NCBI GenBank assembly: GCA_025210525.1
Contig: JAOARP010000033.1
Span: forward strand, 47,861 to 111,860
Direction: 5' to 3'
From: Marinisporobacter sp.
GTDB taxonomy: Bacteria > Bacillota > Clostridia > Peptostreptococcales > Thermotaleaceae
DNA: 64,000 nt
In this document: positions 24,030-33,171 of the stretch, one piece after another
Numbering within the stretch: the stretch's first letter is position 1
Layout: every line of letters starts with the position of its first letter
Notes under the pieces: model-generated
The model's database searches: none
The model's input: only the letters and a program-made list of their open reading frames with translations
What the model was told of the DNA's origin: nothing
Program-made: the position numbers and the translations under genes

Positions 24030-24701
24030 ATGAAACCTAATTTTGATGCAGTTTTTATGCTAGAAGTTTTTCCTCGTATTATTCAATATATTCACATAAC
24101 CTTAAGTATTACAATCATTTCTATGATTGTAGGTCTATGTATAGGCACCGCATTAGCAATTATTAGTATATATAAAATAAAACTATTATATCCTATTTCA
24201 AAGATTTATATTTCTTTCTTTAGAGGAACCCCTTTACTTGTTCAATTGTTTCTACTTTATTATGGTATTCCTCAGATTGTTCCCCAATTTGCCTCAATAA
24301 GTGCTTATAGTGCAGCCTTTATTGGGCTAAGTCTTAACAGTGCAGCCTATATGTCTGAAATCATTAGAAGTGCTATCAACGCTGTAGATAAAGGTCAAAT
24401 GGAAGCTTGTTTATCTGTAGGAATGAGTTCTTTACAAGGTATGAGAAGAATAATACTGCCCCAAGCTGCAAGAATCGCTATTCCTCCTTTGGGGAATACC
24501 TTTGTAAGTTTATTAAAAGAAAGCTCTCTTGCTTTCACACTAGGAGTTTCTGAAATGTTAGCACAAGCAAAAATGTCCGCTGCTGCAACCTATAAATTTT
24601 TTGAAAGTTATTTAGCTGTTGCACTCATCTATTGGTTTATTACAGTATTGGTTACTTATATACAAAACAAACTAGAAGAAAAGATGAATAAAGCTTATTA
24701 A
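24030..24701 (+). CDS. Amino-acid ABC transporter permease
   Basis: A 223-residue inner-membrane permease of the HisM/GlnP type. It has about five helices and the EAA loop EACLSVGMSSLQGMRRIILPQAARIAIPPLGN (about residues 130-160) that contacts the ATPase. ATG 24030 is chosen for its distance to GGTGG; ATG 24018 is possible. It begins 20 bp after the binding-protein gene. Confidence 0.93.
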   Translation: MKPNFDAVFMLEVFPRIIQYIHITLSITIISMIVGLCIGTALAIISIYKIKLLYPISKIYISFFRGTPLLVQLFLLYYGIPQIVPQFASISAYSAAFIGLSLNSAAYMSEIIRSAINAVDKGQMEACLSVGMSSLQGMRRIILPQAARIAIPPLGNTFVSLLKESSLAFTLGVSEMLAQAKMSAAATYKFFESYLAVALIYWFITVLVTYIQNKLEEKMNKAY

Positions 24702-24713
24702 AGGGATGATCTT

Positions 24714-25451
24714 ATGATAAAAATAAATAATTTACACAAACAATTTGGATCTTTAAAAGTATTAAAAGGGATTGATTTATCCATAAAAAAGGGCGAGGTT
24801 GTAGTCATTATCGGACCCTCTGGTTCTGGAAAATCAACACTCCTTCGATGCTTAAACTATTTAGAAAAACCAGATACAGGATCTATACAAATAGATGATC
24901 TTTCAGTAAATGTAAAAAATATAGAAAAACAAGATATTAACGCCCTAAGAAAATCAACCGCTATGGTATTTCAAAATTATAATTTATTTAAGAATAAAAC
25001 AGCTTTAGAAAATATTACAGAATCCTTAATCATCGTTAAAAAAACAAAAAAAGAAGAAGCTACTCAGCTTGGAGAAAAATTATTACAGCAAGTTGGACTA
25101 TCAGAAAAAAAAGATGCTTATCCCTCTACCTTATCTGGTGGTCAACAACAACGAGTAAGTATTGCACGAGCAATGGCATTAAATCCAAAAGTTATATTAT
25201 TCGATGAACCAACTTCTGCTCTCGATCCAGAGTTAGTAGGAGAAGTACTTCATGTTATTAGAAATTTAGCTAAAAAAACTATGTCACTGCTTATTGTAAC
25301 TCATGAAATGCATTTTGCAAAAGAAGTAGCTGATCGAGTTATATTTATGGATGATGGAAATATTATAGAGGAAGGTTCCCCAGAAAATATTTTTACATAT
25401 CCACAGCATGAACGCACAAAAAAGTTTTTGAAGCAAATTATACTAAAATAG
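24714..25451 (+). CDS. Amino-acid ABC transporter ATP-binding protein
   Basis: A 245-residue ATPase with Walker [10 protein letters not shown], signature [16 protein letters not shown], Walker [13 protein letters not shown] and the switch histidine in VTHEMHFA, typical of the polar-amino-acid (GlnQ) subfamily. It powers the permease at 24030 with the binding protein at 23216. The gene is last in the operon and is followed by a weak hairpin terminator. Confidence 0.96.
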   Translation: MIKINNLHKQFGSLKVLKGIDLSIKKGEVVVIIGPSGSGKSTLLRCLNYLEKPDTGSIQIDDLSVNVKNIEKQDINALRKSTAMVFQNYNLFKNKTALENITESLIIVKKTKKEEATQLGEKLLQQVGLSEKKDAYPSTLSGGQQQRVSIARAMALNPKVILFDEPTSALDPELVGEVLHVIRNLAKKTMSLLIVTHEMHFAKEVADRVIFMDDGNIIEEGSPENIFTYPQHERTKKFLKQIILK

Positions 25452-25482
25452 GGTAGTCCTTCAACTACTCTATTTTTATTGT
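25449..25482 (+). terminator. Weak intrinsic terminator
   Basis: A short stem (GGTAGT/ACTACT-type pairing) followed by TCTATTTTTATT after the ABC ATPase. Confidence 0.6.
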
Positions 25483-25659
25483 AATAAATTTTTCAATATT
25501 TTTTGTCTACCTTTGCAGGTTTCTACAAATTGTGACAGCCATATGCAATAAAATAGAATAAATTATGTTTATATATACTTATCCATATTTTATGCATTTA
25601 ATATTCCTTTACGGCAATAAGAAACCACGATTTTTTTAAATCCTCAAGGAGTGAATATT

Positions 25660-27111
25660 GTGAAATACAAACTTACCAATCTCATAGATATCAAACAATT
25701 TCAAAGACTATTAGAATCCTTCTATGTTATTTCAGAAATTCCTCATGGTCTCCTTGATCCTGATGGCAATATTTTGAGTGGTATAGGGTGGCAAAATATC
25801 TGTACAAAATTTCATAGAGTAAATACAAAAAGTGCTTTAAACTGTAAAAAAAGTGATTTGTCTATCAAAGATAAACTTAATTTTCAAGGAATTTATAATA
25901 TGTATCAGTGTAAAAACGGACTCATGGAAGCTTTTATTCCTGTTATTGTTGAAGGTGAACATATTGCCACTTTAATTTTAGGTCAATTTTTATTTAGCAC
26001 TCCTGATATAGAATACTTTCGCAAACAAGCACAAATCTTTGACTTTGATGAAAATACATATTTAAAAGCACTCTCACAAGTTCCTATTATTTCAAAAGAG
26101 GAGCTCAATACTTATATGAATTATTTTTTTGAAGTATCAAAAATTCTTTCTAGTTTAATTTTAAAAGGACTCAATCAAAAAAAGAATGAAGCTTTATTAA
26201 AAGAGCATAACACTAATCTTGAAAAAATAGTTGTAGCTCGCACTGCCCAATTAACCCAAATGAATACCCAAATAGAAAAAAAAGAAAGAAAATTAAAAGA
26301 AACCATCGCATTTGATCAACTACGAACAGAATTTTTCGCAAACCTATCCCATGAAATCAAAACTCCTATCAATCTCATTTCTAGCGTCATTCAACTATTA
26401 GAATTAGAAATGAAAAGTAATGAAATTTCACTTAGTTCTGTTATGGATAGGCGCCTAAACATTTTAAAACAAAATTCTAATAGATTGTTAAAACTAACAA
26501 ATAATTTGATAGATGTAACCAAGATAGACTGTGGTTATTTAAAATTAAATTTGCAAAACTGCAATATAATAAATATCATTGAAAACATCACATTAGCTGT
26601 TGCTGATTACATAAAAAATAAAAATATGGAACTTTTATTTGATACAACTACAGAAGAAATCATCACAGCCATCGATCCCACTATGATTGAAAGAATTATG
26701 CTAAATTTATTATCTAACGCAGTAAAATTCACAAATCCAGGGGGAAAAATAATAGTAAATATAACAAATTCTAAAAAAGAAATAATCCTCTCTATAAAAG
26801 ATACAGGTATAGGTATTCCAAAAGATCAATTAGATTTGATATTTAATCCATTTAGGCAAGTAAATAAATCCCTTACCAGAAGTCACGAAGGTAGTGGTAT
26901 GGGACTCTCCATTGTAAAATCGCTAGTGAATATGCATCAAGGGACTATTATGGCGAAAAGTAAGCATAACAAAGGAAGTGAATTCATCATTACCTTTCCA
27001 ATAAAAAAACTACCCTCTATTGAAAATACATCCGAATGCTATCCTTTAGATTATTCTAAAAACACCCATATAGAAATTATCAACATTGAATTTTCTGATA
27101 TATATTCATAA
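25660..27111 (+). CDS. Orphan cytosolic histidine kinase with PocR sensor domain
   Basis: A 483-residue kinase. An N-terminal PocR ligand-binding domain (about residues 5-170) carries the family cysteines in NICTKFHR, ALNCKKSD and MYQCKNGLMEAFIPV. A coiled-coil linker (about 175-215) is followed by HisKA (FFANLSHEIKTPINLI) and HATPase (NLLSNAVKF, DTGIGIPKDQ, GSGMGLSIV). No membrane segment is present, so it senses an internal ligand. PocR domains were defined in the regulator of propanediol and cobalamin genes and are thought to bind small hydrocarbon derivatives. GTG 25660 is 8 bp after AAGGAG. No response regulator is adjacent. It converges on a cobalamin-riboswitch unit. Confidence 0.92.
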   Translation: MKYKLTNLIDIKQFQRLLESFYVISEIPHGLLDPDGNILSGIGWQNICTKFHRVNTKSALNCKKSDLSIKDKLNFQGIYNMYQCKNGLMEAFIPVIVEGEHIATLILGQFLFSTPDIEYFRKQAQIFDFDENTYLKALSQVPIISKEELNTYMNYFFEVSKILSSLILKGLNQKKNEALLKEHNTNLEKIVVARTAQLTQMNTQIEKKERKLKETIAFDQLRTEFFANLSHEIKTPINLISSVIQLLELEMKSNEISLSSVMDRRLNILKQNSNRLLKLTNNLIDVTKIDCGYLKLNLQNCNIINIIENITLAVADYIKNKNMELLFDTTTEEIITAIDPTMIERIMLNLLSNAVKFTNPGGKIIVNITNSKKEIILSIKDTGIGIPKDQLDLIFNPFRQVNKSLTRSHEGSGMGLSIVKSLVNMHQGTIMAKSKHNKGSEFIITFPIKKLPSIENTSECYPLDYSKNTHIEIINIEFSDIYS

Positions 27112-27120
27112 TATAAATGG

Positions 27121-27152
27121 AAAAAGAGCCCACACCTAAGGCTCCTTTTCTA
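27121..27152. terminator. Bidirectional terminator
   Basis: Arms AAAAAGAGCC and GGCTCCTTTT around a 9-base loop between the convergent PocR-kinase and the 66-aa ORF. Confidence 0.8.
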
Positions 27153-27153
27153 T

Positions 27154-27354
27154 TTATATGAAATTTTTTAATGGGACTTCATTTTTTATAAAAACTTGTT
27201 TAAATTCTTTCCACAAAAGCTTTCTTAATTCTATTTCATTTTTTACATGCTTTTCCTTAAATAAATCTTCATACATTTGATCTGCTAATATATATCCTGT
27301 AATCACCCTAGGATTTGTTTTTGTTTTTTTATACATAGATACATCTACTATCAT
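27154..27354 (-). CDS. Unknown small protein under cobalamin riboswitch (66 aa)
   Basis: A 66-residue protein of unknown family. Start ATG 27354 lies 8 bp after AAAGGAG, a clear site. The sequence begins with a short beta-like stretch (MIVDVSMYKK), then a charged helical body (YEDLFKEKHVKNEIELRKLLWKEFKQVF) and ends VPLKNFI. No cysteines, membrane segment or signal are seen. It is 36 bp downstream of the 46-aa ORF, and both lie behind a cobalamin riboswitch with an intrinsic terminator. They are therefore probably made only when cobalamin is scarce. Function is not known. Confidence 0.7.
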   Translation of the reverse strand: MIVDVSMYKKTKTNPRVITGYILADQMYEDLFKEKHVKNEIELRKLLWKEFKQVFIKNEVPLKNFI

Positions 27355-27390
27355 CTTAAGCACTCCTTTCAAATTCAAGTTCATAACATT

Positions 27391-27531
27391 TTAAATAACT
27401 CTAATTTGATTGGGTGGTTCTGGAAAATGACCATAAGAAACAAATTTTAGTAATCTAATATAATTGTCCGAAAATATTTTATCTAATGAAAAAGGAATTA
27501 ATGTGCTGCCCTCACATACTAAAATATTCAT
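27391..27531 (-). CDS. Unknown 46-aa protein directly after cobalamin riboswitch
   Basis: A 46-codon ORF from ATG 27531 (10 bp after AAAGGAG) to 27391, the first open frame after the riboswitch terminator. The product (MNILVCEGSTLIPFSLDKIF at its start, FPEPPNQIRVI at its end) resembles no family I know. It could be a genuine small protein, a leader peptide or the remnant of a larger cobalamin-regulated gene. The good ribosome-binding site and position support translation. Confidence 0.6.
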   Translation of the reverse strand: MNILVCEGSTLIPFSLDKIFSDNYIRLLKFVSYGHFPEPPNQIRVI

Positions 27532-27551
27532 TTCTTATAGTCTCCTTTCCT

Positions 27552-27583
27552 AAAATAAATAAAGCCCTGTCAGAAGACAGGGC
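27552..27583 (-). terminator. Terminator of the cobalamin riboswitch
   Basis: Minus-strand hairpin GCCCTGTC-TTCT-GACAGGGC (27564-27583) followed by TTTATTTATTTT, placed between the aptamer and the 46-aa ORF. Confidence 0.9.
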
Positions 27584-27644
27584 AAAATACACTCATAGCA
27601 AATACTACAAAGAGTTTATCATTGGTTTCCTGGCCTTCCCACCG

Positions 27645-27825
27645 AAGGTAGTCACATGCACTATAGGCAGGTCTCCTGGCTCATGAATCCTCCTACTCCC
27701 TCTATCCTTCCCGTTTTCACAGTGGATTATTTGAGGTTTCGTCATCACTTACAGTAGCGGGGGCTGCGTCGGTTTTTCACCGCACTTCCCTATTAAACCT
27801 TTAAAAAAGGTACCTAAAGCAATTA
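27645..27825 (-). ncRNA. Cobalamin riboswitch
   Basis: On the minus strand the conserved blocks appear in order: TTAGGTACC with AATAGGGAAG, GGTGAAAAACC, GCAGCCCCCGCTACTG (the B12 box), CCACTG, GGGAAGG, and GAGCCAGGAGACCTGCC. This is a typical cobalamin (adenosylcobalamin-type) aptamer. An intrinsic terminator follows, then two small unknown ORFs. Upstream on the same strand is a NitT/TauT-type ABC operon, which ends before the aptamer starts. Confidence 0.97.
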
Positions 27826-27887
27826 CCATATTCAATTCTAGCTCATTATATCATTACATTTAAAAATGGTCAATACAGATTTCTTAT

Positions 27888-28595
27888 TTATCTAGATTCT
27901 TCATTAATCTTCTTTTTCATGTAAAGCATCTTTTCACTCTGTAACTCTCTTTTTTCCTTTGGAATATTTAATTCAAAAGATTTCTTTATCTTTATAGGAG
28001 GATGACTGAATAAATAAATTTTATCTCCTAAAAGTAGTGCTTCATCAATATCGTGAGTTACAAAAATAACCGTTCTTAAGTCCTCCATCCACAATTTAAT
28101 AAAAGCCTTTATGAGCAATTCTTTCGTCTTTACATCTAACCCCTTAAAAGGTTCATCCATAAGTAATATATCAGAAGGATAGGCAAAGGCTCTCGCAATA
28201 GCTACTCTTTGCTTCATGCCTCCACTAAGATCTTTTGGATAATAATCTTTAAAATCTTCAAGAGTTACCATTTTTAAATATTCTGCTACAATTTTTCTTC
28301 GTTCTTCCTTTGGATAAATATCTTTTAGTATAAACTCAATATTTTCCCATACACTTTTCCAGGGAAGTAGCCTTGGTTCTTGAAAAAGATAGCTCATGAT
28401 TTTTCCATCAAAACAAAAAAAATCTCCTGCATCAGCTTTAACAATTCCACTAATCATATTTAACAAAGTAGTTTTCCCACACCCTGATGGCCCTAAAATA
28501 CAAGTAACCTGATTTTTAGGAATATCTATATTAAAATCTTCAAATATTTCAAGTTCTTTATATCTCTTATATAATTTCTGAATTCGTAGAGTCAT
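27888..28595 (-). CDS. NitT/TauT-type ABC transporter ATP-binding protein
   Basis: A 235-residue ATPase with Walker A GPSGCGKTT, a YLFQEPRLLPW Q-loop, signature LSGGMKQRVAIARAFA, Walker B LLMDEPFKGLD and H-loop VTHDIDEAL. These features define the nitrate/sulfonate/taurine-type subfamily. It is the last gene of a three-gene operon with permease (2 bp upstream) and binding protein. Substrate cannot be deduced from the ATPase. Confidence 0.95.
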   Translation of the reverse strand: MTLRIQKLYKRYKELEIFEDFNIDIPKNQVTCILGPSGCGKTTLLNMISGIVKADAGDFFCFDGKIMSYLFQEPRLLPWKSVWENIEFILKDIYPKEERRKIVAEYLKMVTLEDFKDYYPKDLSGGMKQRVAIARAFAYPSDILLMDEPFKGLDVKTKELLIKAFIKLWMEDLRTVIFVTHDIDEALLLGDKIYLFSHPPIKIKKSFELNIPKEKRELQSEKMLYMKKKINEESR

Positions 28596-28596
28596 T

Positions 28597-29355
28597 TTAC
28601 CCTCTCCACCTAATCATCTTTTTTTCTAGCATTCTTATACCTCTTTCAAATATAAAGCTTAAAATCACTGCAATCACCGTCCATGCAAGAACATTCTCTG
28701 TTTCAATATAAACCTTGGAATTATAAAGACTTGTACCTATCGCAAGCGTAGGTTGACTTAAAACTTCTGCTGCAATGACAGCCTTCCATCCTATTCCCAT
28801 AGCAGTAGAGACTCCTGCCATAAAATAAGAAGTAATAGCTGGTAAATAAATTTCTAAAACCATTCTATATTTTTTCACACCATATATTTTCGCCATCTCT
28901 AAAAGCTTTATATCTATGCTTTTTATCCCTTCAGAAACATTGACACAAATGATAGGAAATGATACTAAAAAACTAACAAAAATAGGTACATAATCGGTTC
29001 TAAACCAAATAAGAGCAAGAATGATAATAGACATAACAGGAGTAGATTTAATAACCACTAAAATAGGCTCTATTAACTTTTCTAAAAACAAATTACTTCC
29101 TGTTAATAATCCTATCCCTAAACCTAAAGTACAAGATAAGAAAAAACCTATCATTCCCCTTTCAATCGTCATGAATACAGTCTTAAAAAAGTCTTCAGAT
29201 TTTATAAGGATAAGCATACTTTTATAGGTCACTTCTGGAGAAGGAAGAATCATCTCTGAAGCAATGATTCCAGAGATGATTTTCCAAGTAAATATCAGAA
29301 TGAATATAGAAAGAATAGTTGGAAATTTATTTTTGATTATAATAGAAATTTTCAT
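28597..29355 (-). CDS. NitT/TauT-type ABC transporter permease
   Basis: A 252-residue permease of the SsuC/TauC type. It has about six helices and an EAA-like loop (LEMAKIYGVKKYRMVLEIYLPAI) around residues 140-165. ATG 29355 is preferred because GGGAGG lies 11 bp upstream; it overlaps the end of the binding-protein gene by 29 bp, implying translational coupling. Confidence 0.93.
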   Translation of the reverse strand: MKISIIIKNKFPTILSIFILIFTWKIISGIIASEMILPSPEVTYKSMLILIKSEDFFKTVFMTIERGMIGFFLSCTLGLGIGLLTGSNLFLEKLIEPILVVIKSTPVMSIIILALIWFRTDYVPIFVSFLVSFPIICVNVSEGIKSIDIKLLEMAKIYGVKKYRMVLEIYLPAITSYFMAGVSTAMGIGWKAVIAAEVLSQPTLAIGTSLYNSKVYIETENVLAWTVIAVILSFIFERGIRMLEKKMIRWRG

Positions 29356-30334
29356 CAGGAAGTTTTCCTCCCACATCTTTTGCTGAAAAATCATAGATTA
29401 CCTTCAAATATTCATCTACCGTCTTTTGTGAATTTTGTGTATCCTTAAAAACAATATTACATCTTGGAATAGCTAATTCAGCCATTTTTGCTTTCATACC
29501 TATACCATGCTTTTCCACTAGCATTCCAGCTTCTTTTGTGTTTTCATTTACCCAATCAATAGATTTTTCATATTCTACTAGAAAGTTTTTTACAACTTCT
29601 GGATTTTTTTGTGCAAATTCTTCTCTTACAACTAAACAACCTTGTAATAGTGCAGCATCTTCTCCTAACGCTTTTTTCCATTCCTTTTGAATATTCATTA
29701 CAATTTTTGCATTTTCATTTTTCATGCTCACCATTGTTACAAAAGGCTCAGGAAGCACTGCTATATCTATTTTCCCTGCAGCTACAGCCTGTGCTAGCTC
29801 TGCATGGGATAAAGTATAATCTAGCATCACATTTTTTTCTGGATCTAATCCATTTTTCTCTAATAAATATTTAAATATCACATCAGGATTTGACCCTTTT
29901 GCGATCACATTAATCTTTTTCCCTTTTAGTTCTTCCCAATTATTGATTTCTTCTCCTTGGGTCATCATATAAAGAACCCCTAAAGTATTTACAGCAGCTA
30001 ATTTGTACCCTGCTCCCTTATTATAAAGCTTGGCTGCTACATTCGTAGGAAGAGCTGCAAAATCAACTTCTTTTGATAAAATCTTTGAAACTAATAAATC
30101 AGGCGTTGCTGCTACTTCATAGGACGCATCTATATTTTCTCCTAATAATGGTTTTTCCTCAAACATTTTGATCATTCCTATAGAAGTAGGACCCTTAAGT
30201 CCTGCAATCTTTACAACTTGTTTTTCTACTACCTTTTCCTCTTTGACACTCTCATCTTTGACTTCTTGTTTTGAACATCCTACAATGGTAAAAAGCAATA
30301 CTAGAATCATCATGAAAGATAATATCTTTTTCAT
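29327..30334 (-). CDS. NMT1/SsuA-like substrate-binding lipoprotein
   Basis: A 335-residue binding protein. The lipobox is FTIVGC (Cys about residue 20); a charged linker follows, then the periplasmic-binding fold with VKIAGLKGPTSIGMIKM, DFAALPTNVAAKLYNKG and DIAVLPEPFVTM. Start ATG 30334 is 8 bp after GAGGAG. The family binds nitrate, sulfonates, taurine or pyrimidine precursors in different bacteria, and the ligand here is unknown. It is the first gene of the operon; its location next to a cobalamin riboswitch may be coincidental because the riboswitch lies downstream. Confidence 0.92.
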   Translation of the reverse strand: MKKILSFMMILVLLFTIVGCSKQEVKDESVKEEKVVEKQVVKIAGLKGPTSIGMIKMFEEKPLLGENIDASYEVAATPDLLVSKILSKEVDFAALPTNVAAKLYNKGAGYKLAAVNTLGVLYMMTQGEEINNWEELKGKKINVIAKGSNPDVIFKYLLEKNGLDPEKNVMLDYTLSHAELAQAVAAGKIDIAVLPEPFVTMVSMKNENAKIVMNIQKEWKKALGEDAALLQGCLVVREEFAQKNPEVVKNFLVEYEKSIDWVNENTKEAGMLVEKHGIGMKAKMAELAIPRCNIVFKDTQNSQKTVDEYLKVIYDFSAKDVGGKLPDENFYYNQK

Positions 30335-30433
30335 ATAAAACACTCCTCTCTACCCTTTTCATAAAAGTTGTTTTTTCACGATTATTTCTATAAAACAGTA
30401 TAGCACACTTTATTGTTCAACGATATTCCTTCC

Positions 30434-31483
30434 CTAAGCTTTTACAACCTTTATTTCATTAATACTAATATAAACTTCTTCTCCTACTTCATATTTCTTC
30501 TTATTACTAGTTTGTACCATCAAGTTTCTATTCTCTACACACACAATATACTCAATTTTATTTCCTCCATAAAATACTTTTTTAACAACACCTTTACACA
30601 TGCCTTTATCTTTTTTCAAACAAATATCTTCTGGCCTAATAGATAAGGTAATTTTTTCCCCTTCACTTACTTCTATCCATCGATCCTTCATGAAAGTATT
30701 TTTAAATAGCTTCAAAGAATTTTTTTGACTATGATCCTTTACACATTTACATAGAATATTTGTCTTTCCAATAAATTTTGCTACAAATTTTGTTTTAGGG
30801 TCTTCATAAATTTCCTTAGGTGTTCCTATCTGAATAAGTTTCCCTTTATTCATTACTGCAATTCTATCAGATATACCCATTGCTTCATGTTGATCATGGG
30901 TAACATGTACAATAGTAATATTCATATCCTTTTGTATATGCTTTATTTCATACTGCATCTCTTCTCTTAATTTTGCATCTAAATTAGACAAAGGTTCATC
31001 TAATAATAGTATTTTAGGATTCATTACTAACGCTCTTGCTAATGCTACTCTTTGCTTTTCTCCTCCACTTAATTCATGAGGGTAAAACTTTTGTTTTCCT
31101 ACTAATCGTACAATTCCTATCACTTTTGCTACTTTATTTTTTATACTATTTCTACATTCTTTTTTAATTCTTAATGGATAAGCAATATTTTCAAAAACAC
31201 TTTTATGAGGCCACAATGCATAATTTTGAAAAACCAATCCTATTTGTCTTTTTTCTGGTAATTTAAAATAATTTCTTGAAGATACTAATTCATCCTCTAT
31301 AGTGATAGTACCATCATCTACCCGTTCTAGCCCTGCAATACAAGACAAAAACGTACTCTTTCCACATCCACTAGGTCCAACAATTGTTAACATTTCTCCC
31401 TTATAAATATCTAGATCTAGACTATTAATAACCATGGCTTTCCCATAGCTTTTAGATAGCCCTCTTATTGTTGCCTGAATCAT
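30434..31483 (-). CDS. Ferric-type ABC transporter ATP-binding protein (FbpC-like)
   Basis: A 349-residue ATPase with Walker A GPSGCGKST, signature LSGGEKQRVALARALV, Walker B ILLLDEPLSNLD and H-loop VTHDQHEAM. A C-terminal TOBE domain (about 240-349) is typical of the FbpC/PotA group. ATG 31483 is 9 bp after GGAGG. It overlaps the permease end by 32 bp. With the upstream permease and binding protein it forms a complete importer; Fur-type boxes at the operon promoter favour ferric iron as substrate. Confidence 0.94.
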   Translation of the reverse strand: MIQATIRGLSKSYGKAMVINSLDLDIYKGEMLTIVGPSGCGKSTFLSCIAGLERVDDGTITIEDELVSSRNYFKLPEKRQIGLVFQNYALWPHKSVFENIAYPLRIKKECRNSIKNKVAKVIGIVRLVGKQKFYPHELSGGEKQRVALARALVMNPKILLLDEPLSNLDAKLREEMQYEIKHIQKDMNITIVHVTHDQHEAMGISDRIAVMNKGKLIQIGTPKEIYEDPKTKFVAKFIGKTNILCKCVKDHSQKNSLKLFKNTFMKDRWIEVSEGEKITLSIRPEDICLKKDKGMCKGVVKKVFYGGNKIEYIVCVENRNLMVQTSNKKKYEVGEEVYISINEIKVVKA

Positions 31484-33164
31484 TTTCATATACCTCCATC
31501 TTCGCTCCTTTTAATTTCTTGAGTAAAATATGCCCTCCAATTGTCAACACGATGATCACAACCGCTAGCGTTGATGTCATTTCCATTCCATACGAATTAG
31601 ATTTGAGTCCAAAAAGCATAACACCAATTGTTTCAGTTCCTGGTGAATAAAGCAACAGGGAAATAGGGATTTCTCTTAATGCTATTAAAAAAGTTAAGAT
31701 CCATCCCGCTCGAAGTCCTGGCATAATCATAGGTAAAGTAATATCTTTAAATACTCTAATGCTAGAAGCTCCACACATTCTTCCTGCTTTTTCAATAAAA
31801 GGATCTTGATTCTGAAGGAGTCCACTAACGTTCTTTATAATGATGGGCAAAAACAATGTTATATAAGTTACTACAATAATCCATGGTGTACCATATAATT
31901 TAAATGGTGGATGCATCCATGCAAGAGTTGCTGCCACTGCTAAAACAATATTAGGAAATGCCATTGGCCAAGTTACAATAAACTCTACTAATTTTCTTAC
32001 TCTTAAATCTGTTTTATTAGAAATATATGAAACAAGCCCTCCTACCCCTGCAGCAATAGTTGCTCCAATACATCCATAGAAAATACTGTTTTTAAACGCT
32101 TTTATAGTTAACTGATTTTCAAATAACAACACTATATAATTATTTAAAGTCAAATGATCTAGTGTAACTGTCAATCCCCATCTCTTTAAAAAAGAAGATA
32201 TGACAATCACTATTAATGGAATAATTGTTGTAATGCTTTGAAATAATATAACAAATACTGCAATGATATTATTCCACTTCCCTAATGGAATAAGCTTTGC
32301 ATTTTGGCTATTTGCTGTCATAGTTGTAAATCTCCTCTTTCTCATTAAAGCATTATTAACGAAAAAAACGATTCCAGAAAATATAACTAAAATCACCGAA
32401 ATAGCTATAGAAAGCTGTAGGTCTAAGTTCGTCAACCCACTATAGATCCTCGTTGTCAGTACCTCTTTTCCTACTGGCAATGCCAACACTGCAGCAACGC
32501 CAAAATTTGCCATAGTACGACTAAATACTAATAATCCTATAGCTATAAAACTAGGCATACTTAAAGGTAAAGTAATAGTAATAACTGCTTTTAACCTACT
32601 TGCACCACTCATAACTGCAGCATCCTCTAAAGAAGGGTCTGTTTTTTCTAGGGCATTAGCGATTGCCATAAATACCAATGGATATAAATGAATAGACATA
32701 ACAAGGATTACAGCTTCTAAAGAATAGGGAATAAATTTATATTCATAGATGCTAAATATATTTCTTAGAATACGATTCCAATAACCATTTCGCCCAAAAA
32801 ACTCTATCCATGAAATAGCAATTACATAGGATGGTATCATAAAAGTCACAAAAACTAACTTTTTTATTGCCTCTTTATAAACATAATCCGTTCTTGTCAC
32901 TAACCAAGCTAAAGTACCACCAAATAAGCTTGTCAACAAAGTAACCCCTAAAGAAACATAGATGGTATTCCCCATAGCTTTATAGCTTTCTTGATCTTTT
33001 AAAATTCTTATATATACATCTAAACTAATACTGCCTTCATTCATTAAGCTTTTTAATAATAATACTAAAAAAGGATATAAGACAAATAAACTTATAAAAA
33101 TACCTATCACAAACAGAATTACGGTCTGAGGCTCAGACCGTAATTTCATAAACACTTTTTTCAT
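31452..33164 (-). CDS. Ferric-type ABC transporter permease (FbpB-like, duplicated)
   Basis: A 570-residue permease with two homologous halves, about 12 helices and two EAA loops (DAAVMSGASRLKAVITITLPLSMP near residue 195, EKAGRMCGASSIRVFKDITLPMIMP near residue 480), as in FbpB/SfuB. ATG 33164 is 7 bp after the binding-protein stop; ATG 33203, with GAGGA upstream, is an alternative start that would overlap it. It forms the membrane channel of the importer encoded by 30434-34278. Confidence 0.93.
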   Translation of the reverse strand: MKKVFMKLRSEPQTVILFVIGIFISLFVLYPFLVLLLKSLMNEGSISLDVYIRILKDQESYKAMGNTIYVSLGVTLLTSLFGGTLAWLVTRTDYVYKEAIKKLVFVTFMIPSYVIAISWIEFFGRNGYWNRILRNIFSIYEYKFIPYSLEAVILVMSIHLYPLVFMAIANALEKTDPSLEDAAVMSGASRLKAVITITLPLSMPSFIAIGLLVFSRTMANFGVAAVLALPVGKEVLTTRIYSGLTNLDLQLSIAISVILVIFSGIVFFVNNALMRKRRFTTMTANSQNAKLIPLGKWNNIIAVFVILFQSITTIIPLIVIVISSFLKRWGLTVTLDHLTLNNYIVLLFENQLTIKAFKNSIFYGCIGATIAAGVGGLVSYISNKTDLRVRKLVEFIVTWPMAFPNIVLAVAATLAWMHPPFKLYGTPWIIVVTYITLFLPIIIKNVSGLLQNQDPFIEKAGRMCGASSIRVFKDITLPMIMPGLRAGWILTFLIALREIPISLLLYSPGTETIGVMLFGLKSNSYGMEMTSTLAVVIIVLTIGGHILLKKLKGAKMEVYENDSGNNKRAI

Positions 33165-33171
33165 AAAGTAG

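Noticed and set aside
27888..30334. NitT/TauT-type ABC operon as the target of the cobalamin riboswitch
   Set aside because: The riboswitch lies downstream of this operon on the same strand, so it cannot control it.
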